Of a DNA stretch of 64,000 nucleotides, positions 1 to 7,439 are shown one piece after another; position 1 is the stretch's first letter, and the number at the start of each line of letters is the position of its first letter. The translations under genes and the position numbers were made by a program. The notes under the pieces were generated by a model, which did no database searches, was not told the DNA's origin, and worked only from the letters and a program-made list of their open reading frames with translations. Source of the DNA: CAVXYG01 sp963706835 (GTDB taxonomy: Bacteria > Actinomycetota > Actinomycetes > S36-B12 > GCA-2699445); contig CAVPOB010000025.1 in the NCBI GenBank assembly GCA_963706835.1, forward strand, positions 18,075 through 82,074, read 5' to 3'.

Positions 1-1188
1 GTCTGGGTCGCGCTGTTCGGCAGTGTGCTCACCTTCCTGCGGCTGCAGACCCTGGTGCCCATACCGCGGCCGGTTGGTCAGATGATCACACAGGGCATGC
101 TGGCGCTGGCGCTGGTGCTCGTGCTGTTGGCCAATCCCCGTGCGGCGGTTCGGCTCAACCCGTTCCTGATCGTCGTGAGCTTGTTCGCCGTCATCGCACT
201 CATGGTGAGCGTTCACAACGACTTCGTCGTCGGATCGACCTACCGCGCGGTGCGACTCGTCATCTTCGTGGTCGTGCTGTGGTTGCTCACCCCGTGGTGG
301 GGACGGCCAGACCTGCCCCTGCTTCGAGCTCACGTGCTGTGTCTACGGGCACTCCTGCTATCGGTGTTGGCGGGGGTGATCGTGGCACCGGGAGCAGCCT
401 TCTCCTACGAAGGGCGTCTCTCCGGTGCCCTGTGGCCGATCCCGCCTACTCAGGTGGCCCACTATGCGGCGATGCTTCTGGGCCTCACCGTCGTGCTGTG
501 GTTCTGCGGCCTGGTGCGCGGGCGCACCAGTCTGATCACGGCGGCGGGGACCATCGCGGCGCTGACCGGAACGCACACCCGTACCGCGCTGGCAGCACTG
601 ATGCTCGGCCTGATCGTCGCCGGGGCGAGTCTGTACGTCGGGCATGTTCGCGTACGCAGAACCGCCGGGATCGCCGCAGCCCTCGGCCTGGTCGCCGCGA
701 CGTTCTTCGCGCCCGTCATCGTGTCGTGGGCGAGCCGAGGGCAATCCCTGCAGGAGGCCTCGCAACTGACCGGACGCACCAAGGTCTGGTCGGACGTCTT
801 CGCCCTGCAGCGCACGTGGGTCACGGAATGGTTCGGCTCGGGGCTGGCCGACAAGTCCTACGGCGGCCGGGCCATCGATAGCAGTTGGGTAGCCACGTAC
901 CTGGAGCTGGGTTGGGCAGGCGTCGGCCTCAGCGCCGCATTCCTGGTCGTTCTCATCCTGACCGCAGTGGCCCGTCCCGCGGGGCCACGCAGAGCGGTCG
1001 CTCTGTTCATCATCACGTACTGCCTGATGGCCTCCTTCACCGAGACCGGGCTCGGTGACGCGTCGCCGTACCTGCTGGAGCTGACCGTGGCGGCGTCGCT
1101 ACTGGCCACCCCCGCCGCCGGCTTGTCGCAGACCGAATCTCGCAGTATTGGCGCGCCGTTCACTCGCTCTCCTCCACGGAGGGTTTGA
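1..1188 (+). CDS. O-antigen ligase-like polytopic membrane protein, 5' end outside window
   Basis: The reading frame is open from base 1, so the gene very probably begins upstream; the first internal start codon is a GTG at 25. The visible 395 or so residues are a series of hydrophobic segments (for example around residues 20-40, 45-65, 75-95 and 170-230), with a long extracytoplasmic-type stretch near residues 240-290 that contains a TGRTKVWSD motif. The motif GRT(K/R)xW before a conserved loop is typical of Wzy/WaaL-like polymerases and ligases (O-antigen ligase family), which act on lipid-linked glycans at the outer face of the membrane. No other glycan genes are visible, so the polymer is unknown. 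Family assignment is inferred from topology and this motif. Confidence 0.65.
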   Translation, partial: VWVALFGSVLTFLRLQTLVPIPRPVGQMITQGMLALALVLVLLANPRAAVRLNPFLIVVSLFAVIALMVSVHNDFVVGSTYRAVRLVIFVVVLWLLTPWWGRPDLPLLRAHVLCLRALLLSVLAGVIVAPGAAFSYEGRLSGALWPIPPTQVAHYAAMLLGLTVVLWFCGLVRGRTSLITAAGTIAALTGTHTRTALAALMLGLIVAGASLYVGHVRVRRTAGIAAALGLVAATFFAPVIVSWASRGQSLQEASQLTGRTKVWSDVFALQRTWVTEWFGSGLADKSYGGRAIDSSWVATYLELGWAGVGLSAAFLVVLILTAVARPAGPRRAVALFIITYCLMASFTETGLGDASPYLLELTVAASLLATPAAGLSQTESRSIGAPFTRSPPRRV

Positions 1189-1212
1189 CGCCGTCCCTCA
1201 GACCGGACACGG

Positions 1213-1380
1213 CCCATCGTCAAGCGCCACGGTGGTCGGTTCCTGACCCGCGGCCAGGCCTTCATGTGCGTCGAGGGCCAGGACTACGGCGGGCGACTTG
1301 TGTTGCTGGAGTTACCCTCCACGGCCGCAGGCGATCGTGATCCGACCTACGGCAGCGCCCGTGTCTTGCAGCTGGTGTGA
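1213..1380 (+). pseudogene. DUF1330 protein, C-terminal remnant
   Basis: From 1219 the frame reads VKRHGGRFLTRG, then a CVEG segment and RLVLLELPSTAA, ending at TGA 1378-1380. This is the core of small DUF1330 proteins (usually about 95 residues), which have a K-x-GG-R-(Y/F)-L-x-RGG motif followed by a strand ending in EFPS. No start codon or N-terminal strand precedes it, because the frame opens only just after the preceding gene. I read this as a decayed remnant and not a working gene. Confidence 0.6.
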
Positions 1381-1394
1381 CGACTATCACTGTG

Positions 1395-1550
1395 TGGTGG
1401 GTTGACAGCGACTGGTCGCCTGGTGGCTGACGTCACACGGTTCGCGGCGAACGTGCTTGCGAGGTGATGTCGCGGATCCGCGACATCGCCGCGCACGATG
1501 GTCGACCTAGTGCTCTGGCTCTCGTGTTCACCGGGTTGGTCAGGCGCCGG
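1395..1550 (+). repeat. Dispersed palindromic repeat, copy R1
   Basis: About 155 bp that align, at roughly 80 percent by eye, with the reverse complement of 56543-56723. Shared landmarks in order are GTTGAC near 1401, the palindrome TGACGTCA, GCGAGGTGATGTCGCGGAT, CGCGCACGA, GGTCGACC, AGTGCTCTGGCT and CGGGTTGG. It contains a perfect 22 bp palindrome at 1466-1487 centred on GGATCC. It sits between two convergent genes. No convincing ORF is present in 1381-1759; the rest of that gap looks featureless. Confidence 0.7.
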
Positions 1551-1759
1551 GTATCCCCGGCTGCGAAGCTGCCGCCGTACGGCGCTATGCCACCCACCGC
1601 CTCCTGCCCGCCACGCGGCGGTGCCGTTGCCGGACGACGTAGCGTGCCGAACAAGCGGCGTTGTCGGTGGTGGGACGACGTGCTGGCCGCCGCGGGCGGG
1701 GTCGGCCGACTGCTCTGTCAGCTCTGCGCGCGCACCGGTCGCGCGGCCGCCCTGAGTGG

Positions 1760-2701
1760 CTACTGGCTTCCTGCTCCTGGATGGTCGTTTGCCCCGCTCG
1801 GGAGCGGCGGATCGAGGAGGTCCTGCTCGTGTACCCATTGGGCGAAGGCGGATGCCTCCCCGCTCAGTTGCGAGGCGTCCTGGCGGCGCAGTAGGTAGTG
1901 CGACTGCCGTGTCGGCACGACGGTGTCAAGGGCGATCGACACCCGGCCGTCACGCACCGCGGGGCGTGCGAAGCGCTCGGGCACGATGGCCCAGAATGCG
2001 CTTGCCGCGACGATCTCCACAGCAGTGATCGATGTGTCGACGACCATCGCTTGCTCCAGCGGGGGCCGTGAGGTGCTGTCGGCCGGAAAGAACCGATGCA
2101 CGAGGTCGTCGAACCCGAGTACCTGGACCCGTGGGTTCTCACACAGATCGTCGAAGCTCGTGACTGGACCATGGCGTTCGAGATACTGCGGTCCGCAGAT
2201 CACGATCGCGCCGTCGTCGTGGAGCTTCGTGGCAAGGAAGCCGGGCCAGTACCCCCTGCCCTGGCGGATCTCCAGGTCCACTTCGTCTGGTGGGAGCGTG
2301 TCGGTCCAGATCGCGCTGAGGATACGCAGGTCCACGTGTGGGAACGCTTCACAGAAGTCCCCGAGCCGGGGGACCAGCCAGGTCACCGCGTATGAGATCT
2401 GTACCCGGACCGTCAGTTGCCTGCGGTCCGATGAGCCGAACAACCCGAGGGTGGCCGCGGCGAGGTCGTCGAAAGTGTCACGCACGCTGGGTAGGTACGC
2501 CCGGCCCATCTCGGTCAGGCGCAGGCTGCGCGGGAGTCGCTCGAACAGGTCGAAACCGAGATGAGACTCCAGCGTACGGACCCGTTGGCTGACGGCCGAG
2601 GCCGAGAGGTGCAGCTCTGCCGCTGCTGCGACGAAGCTGCCATGTCGCGCGGCGGACTCGAAGGCATGCAGCCCGAGAAGTGGAGGGATTGGGGACTTCA
2701 T
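1760..2701 (-). CDS. LysR-family transcriptional regulator (GcvA-like), divergent from tmpAB
   Basis: A 313-residue protein if it begins at the ATG at 2701 (MKSPIPPLLGLHAFES); a longer frame opens at 2731 but adds only non-conserved residues. The N-terminal winged helix-turn-helix covers about residues 8-67 (SFVAAAAELHLSASAVSQRV, then LE..LG..LFER). The remainder is the LysR substrate-binding fold of the GcvA/AmpR type. It is transcribed away from tmpA across about 150 bp, the usual arrangement for a LysR protein controlling its neighbour. I therefore infer that it regulates the phosphonate genes and probably senses their substrate or product. The inducer cannot be read from sequence. Confidence 0.88.
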   Translation of the reverse strand: MKSPIPPLLGLHAFESAARHGSFVAAAAELHLSASAVSQRVRTLESHLGFDLFERLPRSLRLTEMGRAYLPSVRDTFDDLAAATLGLFGSSDRRQLTVRVQISYAVTWLVPRLGDFCEAFPHVDLRILSAIWTDTLPPDEVDLEIRQGRGYWPGFLATKLHDDGAIVICGPQYLERHGPVTSFDDLCENPRVQVLGFDDLVHRFFPADSTSRPPLEQAMVVDTSITAVEIVAASAFWAIVPERFARPAVRDGRVSIALDTVVPTRQSHYLLRRQDASQLSGEASAFAQWVHEQDLLDPPLPSGANDHPGAGSQ

Positions 2702-2852
2702 CGCAGGATCATCACCCGGCGAGCCACACAATTTCGAGCCCTTAGGGGCCTAAATCAACGTTTGACATGGGCATTGTGATCGGCCAAGACTCACAGAAGA
2801 CGTCACCGTGCGGCAGAACCCTCGCCGGACCCCACCGAGCCATGGAGCGGTC
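2702..2852. promoter_or_regulatory. Divergent lysR / tmpA control region
   Basis: This short spacer is less GC-rich than its surroundings. TTAGGGGCCTAA at 2742-2753 is an imperfect dyad (arms TTAGG/CCTAA) of the T-N11-A kind bound by LysR proteins. TTGACA at 2762-2767 is a possible -35 element for tmpA; no strong -10 follows at 17 bp. GGAG at about 2845 precedes the chosen tmpA start ATG at 2853. Operator and promoter are inferred from pattern only. Confidence 0.4.
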
Positions 2853-4016
2853 ATGACCTTCGTCACCCCGCTGACCACCGTCGCGCCGACAGTCGACCTG
2901 CTGAAGAGCTACCTGCGCCTGACTCTCGAGTCGGAGGTGATGTCGTTTCACTATGTCTGGCTGCGCGACAACTGCTGGTGCGACTGCTGCCGCGTGCCTC
3001 AGTCCGCGGAGCGCCGCCTGTACACGGCATACATCCCCGACGACATTGCACCGTCGAGCGCGGTCTGCCAGAACGGAGCGCTGCACATCGTCTGGAACGA
3101 CGGACACGACTCGGCGTACTCCTATGAGTGGTTGCGCCGCCACGACTACTCCGATGACGCCCGGGCCGCGCGACAGCACCGACCGACGTTGTGGGACGCG
3201 AGCATCGGGTCGATCCCCACGTTCGACCACCGTGCCGTCGTCGACACGAGGGCCGGTCAGATCGCGTACCTGGAGGCCGTGCGGGACTTCGGTGTCGCGG
3301 TTGTGCGCGGGACGCCGAGCGTTCCCGGGGAGGTCGAGCGCTTCGCCGAATCCGTCGGCCACGTGCGGAGGACCGCCTTCGAGCGGATCCACAATGTCCG
3401 TCACGACCCGGCCGGTTACAACGTCGCTCATACTCCGCTGGAGCTCAAACCCCACACCGACCTGCCCAGCTATCAGTGGCCTCCGAGCATCCAGCTGTTG
3501 CACTTCCTGGTCAACGAAGCCACGGGCGGCGAGACCACGCTGACCGACGGTTGGGCTGTGCTCGCCGGCCTCCGGCGCAACGATCCTTCGGCCTTCGACA
3601 CGTTGACCCGCGTTCCCGTCGGCTACCAGCTGTTCAGCGACTCCGAAGACACCTACGCGCAGGCTCCGATGGTGCAGCTCGATCCCGCGGGTCGAGTCCA
3701 GACCTTCCGCTACTCCAACCAGCTGGCCGTGCCGCTGGACGTGTCGTTCACTGACGTGGAGCTGTTCTATGCGGCGTACCGCAAGCTGGGCGCCATGGTG
3801 GACAGTGACACCTACAAGTACGTGTTCAAGACGCGCAACGGCGATCTCCTGACCGTCCACGGCCATCGGGTGTTGCATGGTCGCCTGGCCTTCGATCCCA
3901 CCAGCGGTGCACGCCATCTCCAAGACGTCTACATGGAGTACGACGACTTGATGTCACGCCGTCGAGTGCTGCTCGGGACGCACAAGCCGCTGTCCGCGGC
4001 TGGGGGCATCCGATGA
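2853..4016 (+). CDS. tmpA: 2-trimethylaminoethylphosphonate dioxygenase, TmpA-like (gamma-butyrobetaine hydroxylase family)
   Basis: This is a 387-residue Fe(II)/2-oxoglutarate oxygenase. The N-terminal domain carries the zinc site of the gamma-butyrobetaine hydroxylase family (DNCWCDCCRVP, CxCxxC with a later His). The TauD-like catalytic domain shows PHTDLPSYQWPP (the HxD iron ligands) and LTVHGHRVLHGRLAF (distal His and the 2-oxoglutarate Arg). TmpA hydroxylates the carbon next to phosphorus in 2-trimethylaminoethylphosphonate. The homologous carnitine enzyme is the alternative, but the next gene, overlapping by 4 bp, is an HD-domain oxygenase of the TmpB/PhnZ type, which favours the phosphonate route. 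The start at 2853 has GGAG upstream; a GTG at 2808 is also in frame. Substrate is inferred from the pairing. Confidence 0.85.
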   Translation: MTFVTPLTTVAPTVDLLKSYLRLTLESEVMSFHYVWLRDNCWCDCCRVPQSAERRLYTAYIPDDIAPSSAVCQNGALHIVWNDGHDSAYSYEWLRRHDYSDDARAARQHRPTLWDASIGSIPTFDHRAVVDTRAGQIAYLEAVRDFGVAVVRGTPSVPGEVERFAESVGHVRRTAFERIHNVRHDPAGYNVAHTPLELKPHTDLPSYQWPPSIQLLHFLVNEATGGETTLTDGWAVLAGLRRNDPSAFDTLTRVPVGYQLFSDSEDTYAQAPMVQLDPAGRVQTFRYSNQLAVPLDVSFTDVELFYAAYRKLGAMVDSDTYKYVFKTRNGDLLTVHGHRVLHGRLAFDPTSGARHLQDVYMEYDDLMSRRRVLLGTHKPLSAAGGIR

Positions 4017-4591
4017 CCGACGTCGTCAGTTTCACGAAGATGTCCGACGGAACGGCGGCGGAGTACGAGATGCTCGGTCGTCTGGAGTCCGAAGCTCTGC
4101 AGGAATTCCCCGACCGGGTGCTGGATTGGCTGCGAACCATGGACGACTCGGCCGGCTACCTGATCACACGGCTGGAGCATTGTCTGCAGGCCGCTACCCG
4201 CGCTCACCGTGCTGGCGAGGACGAGGAAACGGTGGTGTGTGTGCTGCTCCACGACATCGGCGACTATCTCGCGCCTGCCAACCATTCCGAGGTCGCCGCC
4301 GCAGTGCTCCGGCCGTACGTGAGCGAGAAGAACTACTGGATCGTCAAGCACCACGGGGTCTTCCAGGGTAAGTACTACTTCCACCACATCGGTGCCGACC
4401 CCGACGCACGAGACCGGTGGCGGGACCATCCCTACTACCAGGCAACAGTGGACTTCTGCGCCCGCTACGACCAGGTCTCGTTTGACCCCGACTACGACTG
4501 GGAGTCGTTGGAGTTCTTCGAGCCAATGGTCAGACGCGTCCTGGCCGCGCCCGCGCAGACCCCCGACGTGGAAGCACCGCAAGACGCCTGA
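4013..4591 (+). CDS. tmpB: HD-domain mixed-valent di-iron oxygenase, TmpB/PhnZ-like
   Basis: A 192-residue HD-domain protein whose ATG overlaps the tmpA stop, indicating translational coupling. Putative metal ligands are His in YLITRLEHCLQAA, the HD pair in VCVLLHDIGDYL, and His residues in NHSEVA and IVKHHGVFQGKYY, with a late Asp. This matches PhnZ and TmpB, which use a di-iron centre to cleave the C-P bond of a 1-hydroxyphosphonate with O2. TmpB converts (R)-1-hydroxy-2-(trimethylammonio)ethylphosphonate to glycine betaine and phosphate. Together with tmpA this is a complete two-step route from a quaternary-amine phosphonate. No transporter lies beside the pair, so uptake must be encoded elsewhere. 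Cytosolic. Confidence 0.85.
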   Translation: MTDVVSFTKMSDGTAAEYEMLGRLESEALQEFPDRVLDWLRTMDDSAGYLITRLEHCLQAATRAHRAGEDEETVVCVLLHDIGDYLAPANHSEVAAAVLRPYVSEKNYWIVKHHGVFQGKYYFHHIGADPDARDRWRDHPYYQATVDFCARYDQVSFDPDYDWESLEFFEPMVRRVLAAPAQTPDVEAPQDA

Positions 4592-4623
4592 CGCGCCGCC
4601 CTCGCCCTGGCCGCCGGCATCGG

Positions 4624-5400
4624 TCAGCCGTCAGTGCGGAGGAAGGCCTCCTCGAGCTTGGCGCGAGCAGATACCAGGCTGGGCCCGTACCACGTCAGGT
4701 CCCGACCGGAGACGAGCACGCAGCGCAGACCTTCGAGCGCCTCCGGCCCGTCCTCGGCGGTGAAGGCGTATGGCTCGTCGGGCAGAACCACCAGGTCGGG
4801 GGCGAGAGCTCGGATCTCTTCGACAGTCGTGTGCGGGTAGCGACCCTCAGCATCGGCGAACACGTTGCTGACCCCGAGCCGCACGAGTACGTCACCGGCG
4901 AACGTGTCGGAGCCCACGGCCATCCACGGCTTGCGCCATATGAGGACCGCCGCGCGCGTCCGCCCGATTCTCGGTGCTGCAGTCCAGACGGCTCGGGCGC
5001 GGTCCAGCCACTCGGGCCGCGCCGGGAGGCCGCAGGCCAGGACCAGCAGCCGATCGAGCGACGTGAGCGCGGCATCGACGGTGGTCGGCGCGGTGACCCA
5101 CACGGGGATGCCCGCGCCCTCGAGCGCGGCCACGTCCACGGCCCGGTTCTCCTCCTGGTTGGCTACGACGAGGTCCGGTGCGAGATCGAGGATCGCTTGC
5201 AGGTCAGGGTTCTTGGTCCCCCGGACCCGGGTCACGTCGAGGTCCGGCGGGTGCGTGCACCAACTCGTCGCCCCCACGAGGAGGCCGGGTGCGGACGCGG
5301 CGATCGACTCGGTGAGGGACGGGACGAGGGACACGATACGGCGCGGTGGACGAGCGAGCACCACCGGACGACCGAGGTCGTCGAGCAGCTCAGAGTTCAC
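4624..5400 (-). CDS. Helical-backbone metal receptor (BtuF-like), no signal peptide
   Basis: About 258 residues from the GTG at 5400 (VNSELLDDLGRPV); the frame is open to 5457. It has the PRRIVSLVPSLTES opening, a GATSWC..P motif, APDLVVANQEENR and a C-terminal LAPDLVVLPDEPY strand. These are typical of the two-lobed cobalamin or siderophore receptor fold (BtuF/FhuD type). There is no signal peptide or lipobox and no ABC permease or ATPase nearby, unlike a true transport receptor. Such orphan cytosolic homologues are common in Actinobacteria and their role is not known to me. Purine-rich sequence GGAGG directly abuts the GTG, too close for an ideal ribosome site, so the start is uncertain. 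Confidence 0.7.
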   Translation of the reverse strand: MNSELLDDLGRPVVLARPPRRIVSLVPSLTESIAASAPGLLVGATSWCTHPPDLDVTRVRGTKNPDLQAILDLAPDLVVANQEENRAVDVAALEGAGIPVWVTAPTTVDAALTSLDRLLVLACGLPARPEWLDRARAVWTAAPRIGRTRAAVLIWRKPWMAVGSDTFAGDVLVRLGVSNVFADAEGRYPHTTVEEIRALAPDLVVLPDEPYAFTAEDGPEALEGLRCVLVSGRDLTWYGPSLVSARAKLEEAFLRTDG

Positions 5401-5579
5401 CCTCCGAGTATGGCAGCGGGGACCGCCGTCGGACTCTGGTCGACCGAGGACCAGCACGACCTCCTACCGTGCGCCCTACGTGCGCCCCCCACCCAGGCGG
5501 CCGGCCGCCGGGGTCGCGTGCTGGTTGGCGCGCCGTCCCGCAAGACCCTCCTGGAGTCAGTGGATGTCGCGGGCGGGTG

Positions 5580-6206
5580 TCAGCCGGCAGATCGGATGAG
5601 GCCTTTGACGCGGGCCCGGTGGATCTGTCCGCGGACGGTGTTCAGGGTGACGTCCTGGCCGTCCTCGACGAGGGCCTGGTGGACGTAGACCGACGGGCGT
5701 CGGGCGGAGTCGCCGCCGGCGGCGACGGCCTCGTTGAACAGCTCGGCGACCCGTTCCAGCTGGCTGCTCGCGGGCCGGGGCCCGGTCGCGCGGGGGCGGC
5801 TGGGCGCGGTGAGGGTCTCGAACGTGCGGGCGGCCGCCTGCCGGGCGGCCTTGTCCACCGACCGGGAGTGGGAGGTGGTCGCCAGCAGGGCGGCGAGCTT
5901 CGCGCGGGCGGCTTCGGCGATCTCCCCGGCGCGCAGCGACCGCAGCGCGGGGTGGTTGACCTCGGCCAGGGCATCCCCGACGGGGCGCCGGGCGCCGTCG
6001 GCGCTGGTGGGGGCGGTAGTGAAGCTGCGGATGTCGAGGCCGACGAGCATGGTCCGCCCGTCGACGCGGGCCAGGTGGCAGGTCAACAGGAACGGGCCGT
6101 CCGGGTCGGGCCAGGCCAGCTCGACAGGCGAGCCGCCGGGTGCCGGGGTGAGCCACTCGACCTCTTGACGGGGAGTGGCCGGGCGGCGTCTCGGGCTGCT
6201 GGGCAT
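5580..6206 (-). CDS. Unrecognised protein with basic, helix-turn-helix-like C-terminus
   Basis: I do not recognise this protein by function. From the ATG at 6206 it has 208 residues. The N-terminal half looks like a small beta-rich module (PFLLTCHLARVDGRTMLVGL). A central helical, Ala/Arg-rich linker follows, and the C-terminal 55 residues (from about VAELFNEAVAAGG to IHRARVKGLI) read like a compact helical DNA- or RNA-contacting tail with VTLNTVRGQIHRARVKGL. The gene stands alone between a metal receptor and a catabolic pair, and an AT-richer spacer lies upstream (6207-6359), so acquisition with a mobile segment is possible. Coding nature is supported by codon bias and by the coherent protein. 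Confidence 0.5.
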   Translation of the reverse strand: MPSSPRRRPATPRQEVEWLTPAPGGSPVELAWPDPDGPFLLTCHLARVDGRTMLVGLDIRSFTTAPTSADGARRPVGDALAEVNHPALRSLRAGEIAEAARAKLAALLATTSHSRSVDKAARQAAARTFETLTAPSRPRATGPRPASSQLERVAELFNEAVAAGGDSARRPSVYVHQALVEDGQDVTLNTVRGQIHRARVKGLIRSAG

Positions 6207-6359
6207 GGCCTCATGGTAACGGGCGGGTAGGGACTCGTCGGTCCGAACCACCCGACATAATAGTCCGATCCGTACAATCCGTAGTAGTTCCAATTCTAAT
6301 CAGTCTTTCACCAGCGAGGGTTGGCATCGTCGGGCCGGATGACGGACCTGCACCCCCTA

Positions 6360-7439
6360 TCAGGTGCCCACCAGCCGGCGACAGCGGGTCTCGAGGTACG
6401 CAACGGCCGGGCCGAAGACGGCGTACGCCTCGTTGTGGGTCTGGCCCAGTGCGTAGCGGTACCAGATCTGCTGGGCGATCACGGCGAGCCGGAAGAGCCC
6501 GAACACCTCGTAGAACCGCCACCACTCGGGCGTCATCGCCAGGCCCATCCGCGCGCAGTAGCGCTCGACGATCTCGGCGCGGGTCCACATGCCCGGCGCG
6601 TTGGTGGGCTGACGCCGGAAACCCCGGAAGTGCTCGTCGTCGCCCTCCTCGACCCAGTAGGCCAGCGCTCCCCCGAGGTCCATCAGCGGGTCACCGACCG
6701 TGGCCATCTCCCAATCGAGGACGCCCACGATCCTCAGCGGATCCTCGCGGTCCAGCACCAGGTTGTCGAAGCGGAAGTCGTTGTGGATCAGGCAGGTCGC
6801 CACGTCGGTCGGCTGGTGGGCGTCGAGCCACCCGGTGATGGCGGACCAGTCGCCGGTGTCGTCGGTGCGGGCGCGCGCGAACCGATCGGTCCAGCCGGCC
6901 ACTTGGCGGGCGACGTACCCCTCACCACGACCCAGTTCGCCCAGACCGGCCGCCCGAGCGTCGACGGAGTGCAGGGCGACCAGCACGTCGAAGGCGTTGC
7001 CGCACAACGTCGAGACCTGCTCAGGGGTCAGGTCGAACGGCAGGTCACGACGCAGGATGGTGCCGTCGAGCTTCTCCATCACGTAGAACTCCGAGCCGAT
7101 GACGGCCGGGTCGTCGCACAGGGCCGCCATCCGCGCGACGAGCGGGAAGACAGGGCGCAGGGCGGCCTGGATGCGGTACTCCCGGCCCATGTCGTGGGCG
7201 CGTTTGGCCTTCGCGCCGGCAGGCGGCCGACGCAGGATCAGGTCGCGGCCGGGATAGCGCACCAGGTAAGTGAGGTTGGAGGCGCCGCCGGCGAACTGCC
7301 GAACCTGCGGCACCCCGTGGACGTCTGCGGCGAACTCCGGTGCAGCATGCTCGCGCAGCCAGCCGGCCATGGCTGAGACGTCGAAGGCATCCTCGTCACG
7401 CACCGGACGGGTGGGGTTGCCGTCCCGACTGGCGGTCAT
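6360..7439 (-). CDS. APH-like acyl-CoA phosphotransferase (LvaA/ACAD10-11 kinase type)
   Basis: A 359-residue aminoglycoside-phosphotransferase-fold kinase starting at the ATG at 7439, which overlaps the stop of the upstream dehydrogenase. Visible motifs are the glycine-rich FAGGASNLTYLV near residue 50, the catalytic loop LIHNDFRFDNLVLD, and the metal-binding DWEMATVGDPLMDLG. Kinases of this subfamily are fused to or paired with acyl-CoA dehydrogenases. In levulinate catabolism (LvaA) and in mammalian ACAD10/11, they phosphorylate the 4-hydroxyl of 4-hydroxyacyl-CoA so that the dehydrogenase can eliminate phosphate. The overlap with such a dehydrogenase here makes that role likely; the chain length of the substrate is unknown. 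It is not an antibiotic-resistance kinase on this evidence. Confidence 0.8.
   Translation of the reverse strand: MTASRDGNPTRPVRDEDAFDVSAMAGWLREHAAPEFAADVHGVPQVRQFAGGASNLTYLVRYPGRDLILRRPPAGAKAKRAHDMGREYRIQAALRPVFPLVARMAALCDDPAVIGSEFYVMEKLDGTILRRDLPFDLTPEQVSTLCGNAFDVLVALHSVDARAAGLGELGRGEGYVARQVAGWTDRFARARTDDTGDWSAITGWLDAHQPTDVATCLIHNDFRFDNLVLDREDPLRIVGVLDWEMATVGDPLMDLGGALAYWVEEGDDEHFRGFRRQPTNAPGMWTRAEIVERYCARMGLAMTPEWWRFYEVFGLFRLAVIAQQIWYRYALGQTHNEAYAVFGPAVAYLETRCRRLVGT

Noticed and set aside
1464..1898. Small plus-strand ORF next to R1
   Set aside because: It starts inside the palindrome of R1 and then runs antisense to the LysR gene; no protein-like features.
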